Assembly: GCA_023212695.1 (NCBI GenBank)
Contig: JALCCG010000313.1
Coordinates: 1-23,613, forward strand
DNA: 23,613 nucleotides
Direction of reading: 5' to 3'
Source of the DNA: Sporisorium sorghi
Lineage: Eukaryota > Basidiomycota > Ustilaginomycetes > Ustilaginales > Ustilaginaceae
The notes beneath the pieces are model-generated. The model saw only the letters and a program-made list of their open reading frames with translations. It did not search any database and was not told where the DNA came from. This document shows, piece after piece, positions 1 to 10,196 of the stretch (position 1 is the first letter of the stretch; each line of letters begins with the position of its first letter). Made by a program: the position numbers and the translations under genes.

Positions 1-2
1 AA

Positions 3-73
<71 letters not shown>

Positions 74-74
74 A
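1..74. repeat. (AATA)n microsatellite
   Basis: Perfect tetranucleotide tract of about 18 AATA units running off the left edge, so its full length is unknown. It lies about 260 bp upstream of the SEC12 start codon. Confidence 0.97.
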
Positions 75-336
75 AAATTCAAGCCTGTGCAGCTCTCTCC
101 TCTTCTTTTTTAGGCTCACAAGGCTTTTTCTTTTGGCTTCGGGTGTGCCGCCACACGCGTTTTCTCAGGAATTCACACGAACAAGCCACGTCAACTGCGA
201 GACATCGTCGATTGCATCCTTTCCTCGTAATCACATCGTAGCTGCTGCGGCACATCACACCATCGAGCTCACACAGCGCCAACGCATCCACATCTATAAC
301 ACGGTCGCACTCAACATCGAAGGGCCACACCGCAAC

Positions 337-1776
337 ATGGCGAGGACGCAGCACTTTCCCGTGCAAGCCAAGATCCCAATCTACTCGGTCGGATTCATCG
401 ACGACAATGTCATCGTCTACTCGGGCGGAGGTGGAGCAGGTCGCTCTGGCGTCACCAACGCCGTCGTAGCAGCACACGTGGACCTCGCTGCCCAAACCAT
501 CCGCAAACTCGACGAGCTCAAGCTCTCTCGAGACGAAGATGCTCCCATGGCCATGTCGGTCAACACGGCGAAATCCCAGCTGGTTTGCGGAATCAACAAC
601 GCTGCCGACGATGTCAAGAGCGGCAACAACCAGCCCATCCGCATCTTCAAGTACGCGCTGTCCAACTCTGCTGCAGTGGAGAAGTCAGAGCCTGTCAATG
701 GCGAGAAAGCCGCCCCGTCTGCAGATAAGGGCAAAGCCAAGCAGGGGGATGTCAAGGTCGAGCTTCAGTCCGACAGGGCCGTGCAGTCACTGCACATCCA
801 AGATCCGCAGCAGTACGTCAAGGTCGCCGCTTTCAGTTCCAACGGTCGCATGCTCGCTGTCGCCACAACAGATGGCCAGATTGCGCTCCATCGATACCCA
901 TCGCTGTCTCCCATCTGGCACGATGCCGGCGAGCCCTCTTCTTCCGCCCTCGCTGCGGCTGAAGCCAAAGATACCTCCATCTCGATCCCTTCGCACGACT
1001 TTGACAAGAGCGAGATCTACGACGCCGATTTCTCGCACTCCAACACCCATGTCGTCTTTACCTCGTCCTCTAAGCTCGTTGTCTATGCTACCCATCCCTT
1101 TTCCGAAACCAGCGCTGACGATGCAGCAGCATCCACCGCCACCAACGACGACAACGCCTCGGCTCAGACCGCTGAAGGGTATGCACAGACGATTCAGACC
1201 ATCAAGAATCCAGCGCTCGGCGGCAAAGGTCCTTGCTCGTTTCGTGCGGCGCGCTTCGGTCGCGGTGACGCCAGCAAGGAGAAGCTGTTCACCGTGGTCA
1301 ACGCCGCGCCTGCGGGCGGCAAAGGCCCCAAGGCCAAGATCCGCAAGAGTTTCGTCACAGCATGGGACGCGGATTCGTGGGACCTCATCGAGACGCGCCA
1401 CGTCTCGGATCGACCCGTGACCGTGTTCGACGTCTCCCCAGATGGCCGCTTGCTGGCGTACGGCTCGTCCGACCTGTCCATCGGTGTACTGGATGCGAAG
1501 ACGCTGCGCCCCGTGCTCAAGATCCTGCATGCGCACGACTTTCCGCCAACGTGTCTCAAGTTCAACCCAGCGTCCAATTTGCTCATCTCGGCGAGTGCGG
1601 ATAACACGCTGCGCGTGATTCCCATCCCTGCCAAGGCGCTCGAATCGGCGGCAGGCGCGGGAGGTGCACTCGCGTTCCTGTCAGAGACACGGATGGGCTT
1701 CTACACAACCATCTTCCTCTCGCTCCTCATCGCTGCGCTGGCGTTGTGGCTGCAGCGTCGATATCTCATCAGCTAG
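337..1776 (+). CDS. SEC12: Sec12-like guanine nucleotide exchange factor (COPII initiation)
   Basis: Predicted 479-aa ER membrane protein. Family role: Sec12/PREB activates the small GTPase Sar1 at ER exit sites to start COPII coat assembly. Seen: N-terminal IPIYSVGFIDDN followed by the glycine loop SGGGGAGRSGV at about residues 28-38, matching the first propeller blade of Sec12; WD40-like strands at about 161-190 and 361-428 (VSPDGRLLAYGSSD, FNPASNLLISASADNTLRV); a single C-terminal hydrophobic segment at about 454-472 followed by QRRYLIS, fitting the tail-anchored topology with a cytosolic propeller. The start is the first in-frame ATG (CAACATGG context); the frame is open upstream to about 133 but without ATG. 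Intronless. It converges on SET2, with a poly(A) tract between them. The linker at about 345-370 is Ala/Asp/Thr-rich and probably disordered. Confidence 0.88.
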   Translation: MARTQHFPVQAKIPIYSVGFIDDNVIVYSGGGGAGRSGVTNAVVAAHVDLAAQTIRKLDELKLSRDEDAPMAMSVNTAKSQLVCGINNAADDVKSGNNQPIRIFKYALSNSAAVEKSEPVNGEKAAPSADKGKAKQGDVKVELQSDRAVQSLHIQDPQQYVKVAAFSSNGRMLAVATTDGQIALHRYPSLSPIWHDAGEPSSSALAAAEAKDTSISIPSHDFDKSEIYDADFSHSNTHVVFTSSSKLVVYATHPFSETSADDAAASTATNDDNASAQTAEGYAQTIQTIKNPALGGKGPCSFRAARFGRGDASKEKLFTVVNAAPAGGKGPKAKIRKSFVTAWDADSWDLIETRHVSDRPVTVFDVSPDGRLLAYGSSDLSIGVLDAKTLRPVLKILHAHDFPPTCLKFNPASNLLISASADNTLRVIPIPAKALESAAGAGGALAFLSETRMGFYTTIFLSLLIAALALWLQRRYLIS

Positions 1777-1941
1777 ACTCGTACCGCTCCTCCGTCGAAA
1801 TGGACTTCGGAATCTACACTTTGCTCTTCAACACTTCTTGCCCCGAATAGCGTGTTTCTGAAAGATGAAGCTAAAATTACTCTGTAGAATACATTTTGGT
1901 TGGTGTAGACAGACAATACATGTTGAACACTTGTATGCTTG

Positions 1942-1979
<38 letters not shown>
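1942..1979 (+). repeat. 38-bp genomic poly(A) tract
   Basis: Uninterrupted run of 38 A on the plus strand between the convergent SEC12 and SET2 stop codons. No coding sequence flanks it that would indicate a retroposed gene. It may be a simple homopolymer expansion in the 3' flanking region. Confidence 0.95.
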
Positions 1980-1983
<4 letters not shown>

Positions 1984-2008
1984 TGCACTGACACAGCCTC
2001 CTATTGTA

Positions 2009-4999
2009 TCAGACGCTGCCGTTGTTGCTGCTGCTGACGACATTGCTCGAGCTAGCCGCTTCATTGTTCGATGGTGTAGCGCTTCCTCCCTGGCCCTTGC
2101 CCTTCCTCGCAAGCAGCTTGTCGATGTACTCCTTGGCAAACGCCTTGATCTTGGCCTTCTTCTCGTTCGACAGCTCGGTCAGCGCCGCACCGCGCGCCGG
2201 CGGCCACGACTTGGGATTGCGCATCTCCTTGCTCACAATCGCATTCGTCAACTCTTTGGCGTGCCGCTTGAAGCTCTCGCGCTCCAGCTCGTCCTTGTGC
2301 TTGGACATCTGCCGCACAACCAGCTCGCCGACCAGCTTGCGCAGCCGCCGCTCGTTGCTGGCCGCGAGCTCAGCGGCGCTCAGGCTTGCATCTGCGCCCG
2401 AGCGGTTGCTCGATTCGACACCGTTGGACGACGACAACGACGACGAAGCGTGCTTAGCCCGCTTGTCCGAGTGTCGAGACAAAGACGACGGGCGTTTGCG
2501 AGAAGAGCTGCTGTGAGCACCACCGTTGAGCTCGAGCTCGCGTGCTTCTTTGGCGGCTGCTTCGGCTTCTTTGCGTGCGCGCTCCTCGGCCTCGTTGGCC
2601 TCGCGGATGATCTCTTCGATCGACTTGGTGACGGGCTGTGCTGGCGGCTGCTGTGGCAGTTGCTGCTGCTGGTGCTGCTGCTGGTGCTGGTGCTGCTGCT
2701 GCTGATGCGGCTGCTGGTGCTGCAATTGGAACTGCTGTTGCTTGAGCGACGAGACTAGGCCTGGAAGAGACTTGGCCAGCGACGACGACAAGGCCGAGGT
2801 GACCTGGTCCGGTGTCAGCGGGCTCTGGCCCGAAGACTGCAGTCGGCTTGGCGTGAAGCTGCCTGGCGAGGCCTTGATGTGGCCAAAGCCGTTCAATCGC
2901 TTTCCAGGCCCGTTGCTCGCCGAGGCTGGTGGTGCCGGCGGTGGCTGCCACGTCGGTCTGCTTTCGCGCACGTCCTGGTCGCCCGAGAGCGCCGAGCCGA
3001 GCTCCGACGAGACGGCGTTGGGCGCCTGCGCATGGTCCAAGTCGAGCGGATCGTCGAGGTCCTGCATGCGTCTGCGGTCGATCCACGTGGTGACGGCGGC
3101 TGCATCCTTGGTGTCGTCACCATCGTGCTTGATGGCGTCCTTGCGTGCGATGCGATAGGTCATGTCGAGCTTCTTCCACGCTTCGAGCAGGTGCTCGGCG
3201 CGCGACGACACCTCGGCGTCCTCTGCTGGTGGAGCACCGATGAGCACGGGCGCGTCGCCGTTGCCGTTCAACCGTGCATGTGTTGCAGCGTGGGCAGCCG
3301 ATTCTTCCTTCTTGACGTCACCTTGCGCGTCCGAGCCCTCCAGCTTGGCAGTGGTTTTGGGTCGATACGTTTCGGCGACGATGCGGACCTGATCCTCGAC
3401 GCCGCAGTCGATGACCTTGTTGCGCGCGATGAGCGGCCATCGAGCAAGGACGTTGATGATGAGGAGCACAATATCTCGATCGTTCCACCACTGTTCGAGC
3501 AGGAACTGCATGAGGATGAATCCGTGCAGCTTGACGAGCGATTTCTGCACGTTGACATCGGTGGTCATCTCCATCCTGCGCAACAGCTTTTCGAGGATCT
3601 CGCGTTTGGGGCCAGCCTGTCGAGCTGCGGTCATGACGCGCGTAGCCTCGTTCTCCTTGATGGGACGCATCTGCGGGATAAAGTCGAGATCGAGTCGCTT
3701 GCCTCGCTTGCGCCGCGAGCCCTTGGCTTCTGTCTGCTCGACCTCGTCCGAGATGCCGAGAGCGTCGAGCAAGAGGTCGTCCATGCCGCTCAAGTCGGTC
3801 TGCGTCTTGCCACCCAGGGTCCCGACACAATTCGACTCTCCACAGAAGCACTCCTGGGCATCGTTGCCGTAGCGGTCGACGTTGTAGTTGAAGGTCAGCT
3901 CCTCGCCCTTGAGGATGTTGCGTTTGGCAAAGATGCCCATGCGGAGATGCTTGCCGACCTGCCACTTGGATACAGAGCAGTTGGGGTTGCAGCTGTGGTT
4001 AATGAAGCGGCCCTTTCCGCCCTTTTTTGTGGCGTCAAGGTACTCGTTTGGCTGCAACATCATGAAGTAAAAGTGGCGGATGCCTTCGACTCGGTACTGC
4101 TGCATGCGGTCGAGGAAGGTGGGCTGATCCATGACTTCGCCCACGTACTCGTAGACGAAGGTCTCCTTGGGGATGTCCTGGGCGGCGCGCAGGCCGAAGC
4201 CCTTCTTTTCGGTTTGCACAATGTCGACGTTGACATACTGTCTGCGATGAAAGCGCTGGTTGCGACACTGCTTGCCCCATCTGCATTTTGAGGAAGAGCA
4301 CTCGATCTGGGTCATGCGGTTGATGCAGCCCGAGTAGTCTGTGCAGGCCATGTCCTTGTTTTCGGTGTTGGGGTTGCAGTCGCAGACCATGTAGTCGTCA
4401 AACTTGCCAGGCGGCCTGCCGAGCTTCTTGTCGTGATAGTCGTTGAATGTGATCTCCTGGAACGTGGCCATGGCGGCGTCCTCTGCGAGTGGCAGATGGG
4501 CGACGAGTTGAGGCTGGGGCTTGGGCTTGGGCTTGGGCTTGGGCTTGGGCTTGGTTTTGCGAGCGGACGAGGTGGAAGCAAGGGCGGAAGAGGCAGCATC
4601 GTCGTCGTCATCGTCGTCGAGTGCGGAGGGTGCATGCGAAGCTGCAGAGGTGCTGCGGTTCATATCTGATGGAGATGCGGCAAGTGCAGCATCGATAGAA
4701 GGCGGCGAGTGCGGCGTGCGCTTTGGTGACGACGAGTTGTGGTCATTGGGCGGCGGAGCTGTACTGGTGGATGCGGATTGCGGTGGCGGTGAGGGCGAAG
4801 GAGTGAAAGCTGGTGGCGGAGGTGGATGCGGTGATGGTGGCGGTAAGGATGCCGACGAGTGCGGTGAGGAATCGTGTTTGATCTGAACAGCATCGGAGTC
4901 GACACCGACGACATGGCCCAAGCCCAAGTCGACTACATCCTGTGAGCCAGCATCAAGGGCAGCGGCAGCCGAAGCGGGATGATTCGGATCCAGCGCCAT
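2009..4999 (-). CDS. SET2: Histone H3 lysine-36 methyltransferase Set2
   Basis: Single 996-aa ORF. Family role: Set2 rides on elongating RNA polymerase II and methylates H3K36. Domains in order: disordered Pro/Ser/Ala N-terminus with an Asp run and a (Lys-Pro)7-type tract (GGGCTT hexamer repeat, about 4516-4552); AWS cysteine cluster from about residue 205 (VCDCNPNTENKD); SET domain from about 255 with RFINHSCNPNC (about 331-341) and EELTFNYNVDRYG (about 364-376); post-SET ECFCGESNCVG (about 380-390); a helical TFIIS-N/LW-like region (about 454-545, with FLLEQWWNDRD); a polyGln/His tract (about 755-786); and a C-terminal SRI-type helical domain (about 883-971), the phospho-CTD binding module. 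All expected SET catalytic motifs are present. I see no clear WW domain between LW and SRI. The start is the first ATG at the head of the open frame. Confidence 0.96.
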   Translation of the reverse strand: MALDPNHPASAAAALDAGSQDVVDLGLGHVVGVDSDAVQIKHDSSPHSSASLPPPSPHPPPPPAFTPSPSPPPQSASTSTAPPPNDHNSSSPKRTPHSPPSIDAALAASPSDMNRSTSAASHAPSALDDDDDDDAASSALASTSSARKTKPKPKPKPKPKPQPQLVAHLPLAEDAAMATFQEITFNDYHDKKLGRPPGKFDDYMVCDCNPNTENKDMACTDYSGCINRMTQIECSSSKCRWGKQCRNQRFHRRQYVNVDIVQTEKKGFGLRAAQDIPKETFVYEYVGEVMDQPTFLDRMQQYRVEGIRHFYFMMLQPNEYLDATKKGGKGRFINHSCNPNCSVSKWQVGKHLRMGIFAKRNILKGEELTFNYNVDRYGNDAQECFCGESNCVGTLGGKTQTDLSGMDDLLLDALGISDEVEQTEAKGSRRKRGKRLDLDFIPQMRPIKENEATRVMTAARQAGPKREILEKLLRRMEMTTDVNVQKSLVKLHGFILMQFLLEQWWNDRDIVLLIINVLARWPLIARNKVIDCGVEDQVRIVAETYRPKTTAKLEGSDAQGDVKKEESAAHAATHARLNGNGDAPVLIGAPPAEDAEVSSRAEHLLEAWKKLDMTYRIARKDAIKHDGDDTKDAAAVTTWIDRRRMQDLDDPLDLDHAQAPNAVSSELGSALSGDQDVRESRPTWQPPPAPPASASNGPGKRLNGFGHIKASPGSFTPSRLQSSGQSPLTPDQVTSALSSSLAKSLPGLVSSLKQQQFQLQHQQPHQQQQHQHQQQHQQQQLPQQPPAQPVTKSIEEIIREANEAEERARKEAEAAAKEARELELNGGAHSSSSRKRPSSLSRHSDKRAKHASSSLSSSNGVESSNRSGADASLSAAELAASNERRLRKLVGELVVRQMSKHKDELERESFKRHAKELTNAIVSKEMRNPKSWPPARGAALTELSNEKKAKIKAFAKEYIDKLLARKGKGQGGSATPSNNEAASSSNVVSSSNNGSV

Positions 5000-5338
5000 C
5001 TTTCGTCAAGGCCGTTGCTGACGAGCGAATGTGCTGACTGACAATGGGCGCGCGAACAAGGAGCAATCCGACAGGGTCTGTGCCAAACACTTGTTGCTGC
5101 GAATGAAAGCGTGGCAGAGTCGAAGGAATCACAGGAAGCGGGACGAGCGATGCATGATCCGTCTCGGAAGCTGCCGACGGCTGTTTGCGATAGTTGCGAT
5201 GATGATGGTGCGGATGTGTCCCGATCGCAGTGAACAAACCAGCGAATATCAGACGGACGAGCCGTGGAAGCGCACGACCATCGAGCGAGCGAGCGAGAGT
5301 GAGAGAAGAGTTCGGAGAGCGTGTCCTGAGTTGACGCC

Positions 5339-5366
5339 GAGCGAGCGAGCGAGCGAGCGAGCGAGC
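5339..5366. repeat. (GAGC)n microsatellite
   Basis: About seven GAGC/CGAG units in the SET2-PAN3 spacer. A shorter block of the same unit is at about 5282-5296. Confidence 0.85.
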
Positions 5367-5650
5367 CAGAGAGACGTGTTTGCTTGAGCAACGACGAGTG
5401 GACAGGGAATGCCCAAGGCCCGTGTGAGTGAATGAGATGGTGTTCGGAGGACAAACAGCGATGAGCGTCCCACCAAGAGACTCGAGTACCGCTGGAATGC
5501 TGCGAAGAAGCCACCACCACCACCACCACCACCACCGTGTCAAAAAGTGGCGGAAAACGGGCTGAGCGAGAAATCGGCGACAGAGCGAGCGACAGGGAGA
5601 AGAGGAGAAAGCGTTTTGGGTGAGTGTGTGACTTTGGCACTGCATTTCAA

Positions 5651-5688
5651 AGAGAGAGAGAGAGAGAGAGAGTGTGTGTGTGTGTGTG
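5651..5688. repeat. Compound (AG)n(GT)n microsatellite
   Basis: Eleven AG units pass directly into about eight GT units. The AG half is a purine-only strand, a candidate for non-B DNA in the divergent promoter region. Confidence 0.95.
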
Positions 5689-6041
5689 ATTTTCGACTTT
5701 CTTCTTCCTTTGCCTTGCCAGAGGATCCGCAAACCGCGTCGAGCGACGCAGCAGGCACGGCAGCCGAGCAGCAGCAGCAAACAGACAGTTTTTCATTTTC
5801 GTTTTTTTTTGAGCTTTGCTGTGCTGTGCTGCCCCGATGTGCGAATTTTCGCCGCTCTTCAGTTTGTTAAGTCTCAATCACTTGGATGCGCGCCCATTTT
5901 CGCAGTCGAGCAAAGGGCAGCAGACGGCGACATGAGATTTTCGATGGGAAAAAAGCGACTCGCGATGATTGAGACAAGCCGACCCGACCGACGGACGAGA
6001 AAATGGCAGGCAAAGTACGACAGCGCAGCCAGAGCAGCCAG

Positions 6042-6077
6042 AGCAAGCAGAGCAAGCAGAGCAAGCAGAGCAAGCAG
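6042..6077. repeat. 9-bp tandem repeat AGCAAGCAG x4
   Basis: Four perfect copies of AGCAAGCAG, preceded by degenerate copies (AGCAGCCAG), in the probable 5' leader of PAN3. One strand is nearly free of T. Confidence 0.9.
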
Positions 6078-6401
6078 AGAGCGAGAGCAACGAAAGCACA
6101 GACAGATCCAGCAACGGCAAACGCCAACGTCGACTGTACAGAAACTGCAGCAACACTTTTGACGCTCTCACCATCTCTTGCTTCTACCATTCCATCGTCA
6201 CTCTTGCTGGCCATCAATCGACTCTCTGGATCGCCATCTCGAACACTCAGCCATCCACGACTGGGCAATGTAACATCGAGCTCAACGAGAGACACGCACC
6301 CACACCATCTTTTGACAAGGCTATCTTCAACACCGAATAGACGCACCACCATCACCACCTTCAACCATCCTCCTCTTCTCGCAACACAAGCCCTGGGATA
6401 A

Positions 6402-6494
6402 ATGTCGATCATCAGCGATGTATCACTACTCACAGTCTCAGCAACCACCGTACCACCACCACCAGCAACAGCAGCAGCAGCAGCAGCAGCATAA
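6402..6494 (+). promoter_or_regulatory. Overlapping upstream ORF at the PAN3 start
   Basis: An ATG 16 nt before the PAN3 ATG opens a 30-codon frame that is out of register with PAN3 and ends at a TAA inside the first CAG tract. Its context has T at -3, weaker than the G at -3 before the PAN3 ATG, so leaky scanning is plausible. It matters only if the transcript begins upstream of 6402 and no intron removes it. Confidence 0.5.
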
Positions 6495-6611
6495 GCAACA
6501 ACCACCACCTCCACCTCACTTCAATCACGCCCACCCTCCTCCTCATCAGCCCTACCAACACCAACAACCGCCACCACCACCACCACCATCAGCGCACAAT
6601 CGGCCTGGCAT

Positions 6612-6682
<71 letters not shown>

Positions 6683-9063
6683 TCCCGCCCGCATTCAACG
6701 GCGCTCTGCCTCCCAGACCCACACGCAGCTCCGCCATCCCCATCGTAGCACCCGCATCCACGCCGCCGCCCGGAGCAAAGCCTGGACCCTCCTATGGCGC
6801 CACCACAGCTGCAGGAGCTGCGACATCGCAACCAGAAGCTTCCAAATCTCCCGTAGGCGCCAATGCCGCTGCTTCGGCGCGCAAGCCGTGTCGCAACGTC
6901 GCCATCTACGGTTATTGCAAGTACCAGAACGACGGTTGTCCCTTTGACCATGCCTCTGCCTCGTCCACCACTGCTTCCAGCGCCAATGCTCAGACTCCCA
7001 AGTCTCCCGCAACGCAATTCGCCTCTGGACTTTCGGCGGCTTCCTCGTCTCCTGCCACGTCACCCAACAAGGTCAGGGGCGCCAGCAATGCTCCTTCCAA
7101 CCCGCTCAAAGGCGCCCTCAGCGCTCGCAACGTCGCAGCTGCCGTATTTGTGCCCAAGATTGGCGGCAGCTCCTCTCCTTCGCTTTCCGCCGCTTCGCCC
7201 GCTCCCACGGCCAGATCAGCAATGGACAACGTCGCATCGGATGTCAGCGACATGAGGATCGATTCGGCCACCTCGAAGGAGTTCACTCCGAGCGCACACA
7301 CCCAGAACGGCCCCGGCACGCCGCCCAACATGTACACCGCCAGCTACGACGTCGACCCCATCAACAGCTCCTTCGACCCGTCGCACAACGGTGAAGCTCA
7401 GATGGGCGCGTCGGCTTCCTCTGCTGTTCCAGCGCCGGCCTCGCGTCCGTACAACCCGTACGAGCACATGGACGAGTTTGGCGACCCAAAGCCTCCCCAA
7501 GGCCCGCCTGGTCTCGGTCTCGGCGCCGGCATGGACTTCTACTCGGCTGCCGCCAACGGCGCCGCCAAGATCCGTCAGCCGCTCCACTACCACCTCTACG
7601 CTCCACCGCTGCCGCACGTCTCCAACCTGCATCCGCACCACCTCACCGCCAACGCCTTCTTCCTCAATCCCAATCAGCGCGAGGAACTCCAGCGCAAGCA
7701 AGAGGCCATGCTCGCCAGCATCCCGCCTCCGGAGCTCGGAGGTCCCAATCTGCCCGAGGAGCTGCATGTCTACCATTCGCTTGTACCGCTCGAGCATCCC
7801 GGTCCTGGCGCGCCTTCTTCGATGAGCGTGCCTCCGGGGCTGATCGATCCTCGCATGGGTGCACCCGGTGCAAGCGGGGCCACGGGCGCCTCGGGCGATC
7901 ACAGCAGGGTGTTTGGCTACCGAAGTCACTCGTACAAGGCCACTTGCACGCTCGATGGCAAGCGATACGTGCTGCGCAGGCTCGAAGGCTTTCGTCTGCA
8001 GCACGAGGCTGCCATCTCGCTCGTCGAACGCTGGCGCCGTATTCGCCATCCGAGCATCGTCAGCGTCCGCGAAGCGTTCACCACGCGCGCCTTTGGCGAC
8101 CAGTCGATCGTGTTTGTCTACGACTACCATCCCTTGGCCACCACGCTGTATGCCGAGCACATGGTCATCAAGGCTGCCCAGCCCGATCGTCGCACGGGTC
8201 GCATGCAGGCCGTGTCGATGCAGGTGCCTGAGCGTACGCTGTGGAGCTACCTGTGCCAGCTCACCTCGGCGCTGCGTTCTATTCATTCGAGCAATCTGGC
8301 GGCGCGATGCATCGAGACGAGCAAGGTGCTGCGCACGGGCAAGAACCGCGTGCGCATCAACTGCTGCTCGGTGTTTGACGTGATCGCGTACAACCCGGAC
8401 GAGAATGGGTCTGAGGCGCTCAAGGCGCAGCAGCTCGACGACCTGGTCCATTTGGGTGCGCTCGTCGTCAGCGTCGGCCTCAACAACTTTTCGGCGCCCA
8501 AGGATATGGCTTCGAGCCTCGCTGTCTTTGCTGGGCGCTACTCGGCCGAGCTCAAGAATGTCGTGGCGTGGTTGGTGGGTCATTCGCCTGCTCCTCACGA
8601 GTCCGGCCAAGATGCCGCCGAGGTGCCTCGCAACGTCGGCGAGCTGGTCAAGGTGCTCGGCAGCCGCTGCGCCGACGAGATGGACTCTGCGCTCAACTAC
8701 ACGGACCTGATGGAGAACTCGTTGATGAAGGAGCTCGAGAACGGCCGCCTCGTGCGTCTGCTGTGCAAGTTTGGCTTTATCAACGAGCGGCCCGAGTTTG
8801 ACCACGATCCCAGGTGGGCCGAGACGGGCGACCGGTACGTGATCAAGCTGTTCCGCGACCACGTCTTCCATTCGGTCGACGACGCCGGTCGGCCCGTGGT
8901 GGATCTGAGCCACATCCTGACCAACCTCAACAAGCTCGATGCGGGCACGGACGAGAAGATCATGCTCACCTCGCGCGACGAGCACAGCTGTCTGGTAGTG
9001 AGCTACCGCGAGATCAAGAACTGCATCGAGAATGCGTTCCAGGATCTGTCGCGGACGCGGTGA
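6418..9063 (+). CDS. PAN3: PAN2-PAN3 deadenylation complex subunit PAN3
   Basis: Single 881-aa ORF. Family role: PAN3 recruits the PAN2 exonuclease to poly(A)-binding protein for initial mRNA poly(A) shortening. Seen: a very long Gln/Pro/His N-terminus encoded by CAG and CCA repeats; a CCCH zinc finger (C158, C167, C174, H178; C-x8-C-x6-C-x3-H); a disordered Ser/Ala/Pro linker containing NPNQREELQRKQEAM and a PAM2-like Pro-rich stretch; a pseudokinase from about residue 498 (FGYRSHSYKAT, GKRYVLRRLEGF) with no HRD-type catalytic loop, SSNLAARCIETSKV standing at that position; a short coiled segment; and the C-terminal knob from about 764 (MENSLMKELENGRLVRLLCK) to FQDLSRTR. All expected PAN3 parts are present in order. 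An out-of-frame ATG lies 16 nt upstream. Confidence 0.96.
6613..6681 (+). repeat. (CAG)n tract coding polyglutamine in PAN3
   Basis: Twelve CAG codons, one AAG, then ten CAG codons, all in the PAN3 frame. An earlier CAG block lies at about 6466-6491. Pure CAG rather than mixed CAA/CAG suggests length instability among strains. Confidence 0.95.
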
Positions 9064-9254
9064 TTGTTTTTCTCACTCTCTCTGTCTATACATGTATAAC
9101 GGTATTCGCGCGTAAGTCGACACACACACACAAGATTCCGAAGTTTTCTGAATGGCGATGAAGCACGCAGGATGGCAGGAGGGAAGAATCGGTGACTTGG
9201 ATGAACCCGGGGACGAGACGAAATCAACAAAACGAAAGCAATGAGGCAAGTGCA

Positions 9255-9850
9255 CTAGGACGGAGGACAGAGCTTGGACGCTCTTTGAGCCGGCTGGAAG
9301 GTGGGCGGCGGGTTGTGCAGGTACGGCTGGTGGGTCTGCTGGTGAGGCGTGGGCGTGTTTGCAAAGTACGGATGTGAGATGGTCGCCAAGGCAGCCGCTG
9401 CGGGCGTGGGGGCATACGACGGTGCTGCAGCAGCGGGCAGGGGCGTGTGGTTGGCCAGCGGGGGCGGCGCGGTGGGAGTGGGTGTGGGCAACGACGCCGA
9501 GGGCAGCAGCTGCGGCTGCAGATTCGAATGGTCAATGTCGAGGAACTGATTGGATATCCCTTGCGACGCGCTCTGGATACTGCCAGATGAACCCGGCGCC
9601 CGCATCTTCGTACAGGTTTCAGCGCGGGCTTGGGCAGGCGGCACATGAGCTCCGCTCCCAACTGCGGCTGGCGGGGATGAGCGAGTTGTTGATGCCGTTC
9701 ATGACGAGCACGGGCACGTTGATCTTGGCCATCGGATCGGTGTACAGGCTCCCGCGCTGCTGCGGTAGCGTCTCCCAGCTGCGCCACGCGAGGCGTTGGC
9801 ATCGCAAAGGCCCGAGCTCGCGACGATCTTCTAGCAGGCCGATTTTTTTG
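9255..9850 (-). pseudogene. 5'-truncated, frame-broken alpha/beta-hydrolase remnant
   Basis: Only the C-terminal part of a hydrolase can be read, and in several frames. In order on the minus strand: TDPMAKINVPVLVMNGINNS (beta-strand and acid-loop region), a frame change near 9668, GAELMCRLPKPAL, a change at the AAA at 9617-9619, LYEDAGAGFIWQYPERVARD, a change near 9552, then QFLDIDHSNLQ and a long Pro/Ala/Thr tail to a stop at 9255. LYEDAGHGF is the usual form around the catalytic histidine; here GAG stands in place of GHG. The nucleophile elbow and the N-terminal half are missing; upstream are only A/T runs and a C/G run, then the divergent CX9C gene. Two of the frame changes fit single surplus bases. 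I infer a decayed gene; which hydrolase subfamily is unclear. Confidence 0.7.
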
Positions 9851-10196
9851 CACCAGAGCCGATGTTAGACTCGTACAAGCAGAAGCCTTATTTATGCGGT
9901 TGGCTGGTTCTTTGCGCCTTCGCCGGGGGGGGGCAAAAAAATAAAATAAAAAATAAAAAATTCGAGTTTGAGCTTGTTGTGTCGGCCGGCAGCCATCGTC
10001 GACTTAATCTCGATCGCGATGCCCGATTCACAATCCACTCGATCTTCTCGCTCGCGGCTTTATGCACGTCGAAACCTCCACCACTTGAACGTTGATCCTG
10101 TTCGCAGCATCTTCAGACTTTGTTTGGACACACCACCATTCAAACGAGACTGCTGCGACTGCCGTAGCATCTTTTCAGAAAACCCCGGCTAGGGCC

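Larger units (their letters stand above)
5000..6417. promoter_or_regulatory. Divergent SET2/PAN3 intergenic region
   Basis: About 1.4 kb between two outward-facing genes, so it must hold both promoters and 5' UTRs. I find no credible coding exon. Open frames here are low-complexity translations of repeats: CGAG/GAGC tetramers (about 5282-5296 and 5339-5366), a CCA/CAC run (about 5512-5536), (AG)11 then (GT)8 (5651-5688), and a 9-bp repeat (6042-6077). No TATA box is obvious near either start. Confidence 0.6.

Noticed and set aside
2879..4291. 470-codon plus-strand frame antisense to SET2
   Set aside because: Shadow of the SET domain on the opposite strand; rich in Val/Leu/Asp/Glu as expected from antisense of Arg/Lys/Ser codons, with no motif.
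4933..5780. Two long minus-strand frames upstream of SET2
   Set aside because: Translations are Ser/Leu/Arg repeats arising from GAGC, CAC and GA/GT microsatellites. Treated as 5' flank.
7216..8985. 589-codon minus-strand frame antisense to PAN3
   Set aside because: It lies wholly opposite a well-supported PAN3 domain region. GC-rich codons with C/G third positions routinely keep antisense frames open, and the translation shows no domain.
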